A stretch of 5,318 nt of DNA from NCBI GenBank assembly GCA_007117185.1, contig SKHA01000099.1, positions 1-5,318 of the forward strand, in the 5' to 3' direction. How positions within the stretch are numbered: the first letter of the stretch is position 1; the number at the start of each line of letters is the position of its first letter. Positions 4,347 to 5,318 of this stretch are shown here, in pieces. This stretch comes from Spirochaeta sp. (lineage in GTDB: Bacteria > Spirochaetota > Spirochaetia > DSM-27196 > Alkalispirochaetaceae). The notes beneath the pieces were generated by a model. It worked only from the letters and a program-made list of their open reading frames with translations. It had not been told where the DNA came from and made no database searches. Both the position numbers and the translations under genes were made by a program.

Positions 4347-5318
4347 CTGGATGGCTGGATTTCCACCACCGCCGGGGCGGGCGTCATCGGCCCGCGAACC
4401 CCGCGTCGAGACAACACCAGGGCGATCAATGCCGCCGACCAGGTAACGGTGAAGATACCCCACCAGATCCCCATGAGACCCCACCCGAATACCTCGGAGA
4501 AGAGCAGGAAGATGATCGGCGGTGCGATCAACTGGCGGTACAGCCCGATCCACAGCGCCGGCATGGGGCGCTTCATCCCCTGCATGAGCGAGACCGAACT
4601 GAAGAGGATGACGTAGGCGTAATAGACCAGCCCCTCGATGTAGAGATACTGCCGGCCGATCGCCACAACAGCTGGATCGTCGGTGAAGACACGCATCAGC
4701 ACCCCCGCAAAGGGCAGGACGATCCCCAGCATCGCGATCATGACGAAGAAGGAGTAGCGCATGGAGACGCGGAACGTCTCCTCCACCCGGTCCAGCCGCC
4801 CCGCACCGTAGTTGTTCCCCGCCAGAGAGAGGATCGCGGTGTTGAACCCCATCGCCGGAAGCAGCGCGATCTGTTCGATCCTGAGGGCGACACCGTACGC
4901 TGCCAGTCCGGCGGTAGATCCCGCCCGGGCGATGAAGAAGTTGATGATGAACATCCCCAGGGCAACGGTCATCATGTTCAGGCTCGCCGGAATTCCCTGG
5001 GCGGCTATCTTCCGGAAGACAACCGGGTCAGGTACAAACGACCGCGCCGTAGCCCCGGCAAACGCGCCGTTGGCCCAGGCGCGGCGGGTCATGTAGATCA
5101 CACTGATTCCCTGGATGATAACCGTGGCCAGGGCAATACCCGCCGCGCCCATCGCCGGGATACCCAGGGGGGCATACCCGAAGAGCAGCAGCGGGTCCAG
5201 CCCGATATTGAGAATCATGCCGATGAACAGCACATTCCGGAGGCTGCGGGTCTCTCCCCGGGAGGTAAGCCCGGCGTTGATGATCTGGTTGAGCAGGAAG
5301 AAGACCGTTCCGTAAAGG
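4343..5318 (-). CDS. MATE-family multidrug efflux transporter (5' end outside window)
   Basis: The frame is open to the window edge, with 324 codons present. MATE proteins are usually about 450 residues, so roughly the first 120-130 are missing. The GTG at 5233 lies inside the protein (TRSLRNVLFIGM) and is not the start. The fragment is rich in membrane helices and shows typical MATE pattern pieces: FFLLNQIINAG, then NIGLDPLLLFGYAPLGIPAMG, GAAGIALATVIIQG, and in the second half a repeat-like unit with NYGAGRLDRVEE. Such pumps sit in the inner membrane and export cationic drugs and other compounds using Na+ or H+. The substrate cannot be read from the sequence, and NorM- and DinF-like assignments cannot be separated here. 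It lies in the same direction as the ABC-F gene, 224 bases upstream of it, so the two may respond to the same toxic compounds. Confidence 0.92.
   Translation of the reverse strand, partial: LYGTVFFLLNQIINAGLTSRGETRSLRNVLFIGMILNIGLDPLLLFGYAPLGIPAMGAAGIALATVIIQGISVIYMTRRAWANGAFAGATARSFVPDPVVFRKIAAQGIPASLNMMTVALGMFIINFFIARAGSTAGLAAYGVALRIEQIALLPAMGFNTAILSLAGNNYGAGRLDRVEETFRVSMRYSFFVMIAMLGIVLPFAGVLMRVFTDDPAVVAIGRQYLYIEGLVYYAYVILFSSVSLMQGMKRPMPALWIGLYRQLIAPPIIFLLFSEVFGWGLMGIWWGIFTVTWSAALIALVLSRRGVRGPMTPAPAVVEIQPSS

Overview
The window looks like chromosomal DNA from a GC-rich bacterium, most likely a free-living spirochaete. That placement is an inference. It rests on a Sec signal peptide ending in LFA|GGQSE, a style common in Spirochaeta-like periplasmic proteins, on a TroA-type metal-binding protein, and on the mix of a HisKA_2-type kinase and a DUF4143 ATPase remnant. 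No rRNA, tRNA, CRISPR array, transposase or phage gene was seen.

Layout. (1) 1-498, plus strand: the C-terminal half of a HisKA_2/HWE-like sensor histidine kinase, cut by the window edge. (2) 485-1091, minus strand: a decayed AAA-ATPase/DUF4143 gene. It has lost its ATPase half, carries a frameshift at a C5 run (821-825) and has an internal deletion near 635. (3) 1092-1178: two strong stem-loops between this remnant and the next gene. (4) 1192-2172, minus strand: a TroA-like periplasmic Mn/Zn-binding protein. Its promoter (TTGACT-17-TATATT) is overlapped by a perfect 14-bp palindrome that probably binds a metal-responsive repressor. (5) 2289-4118, minus strand: a complete 609-residue ABC-F protein. 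(6) 4119-4342, minus strand: a leader that looks like a complete ribosome-mediated attenuator. It has a 31-codon leader ORF, a 1:2 hairpin, an alternative 2:3 pairing and a strong intrinsic terminator 41 bases before the ABC-F start codon. (7) 4343-5318, minus strand: the C-terminal three quarters of a MATE-family efflux pump, cut by the window edge.

The most interesting part is 4119-5318 together with the ABC-F gene. A drug-efflux gene is followed by an ABC-F gene whose leader has the layout used by antibiotic-inducible ABC-F and erm genes. The terminator hairpin would form by default. It would be prevented if a ribosome stalled in the middle of the leader ORF. This suggests that the ABC-F protein is switched on by ribosome-targeting drugs or by another translational stress. 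The TroA-like gene appears to be a separately regulated single-gene unit, with no permease or ATPase partner in the window.
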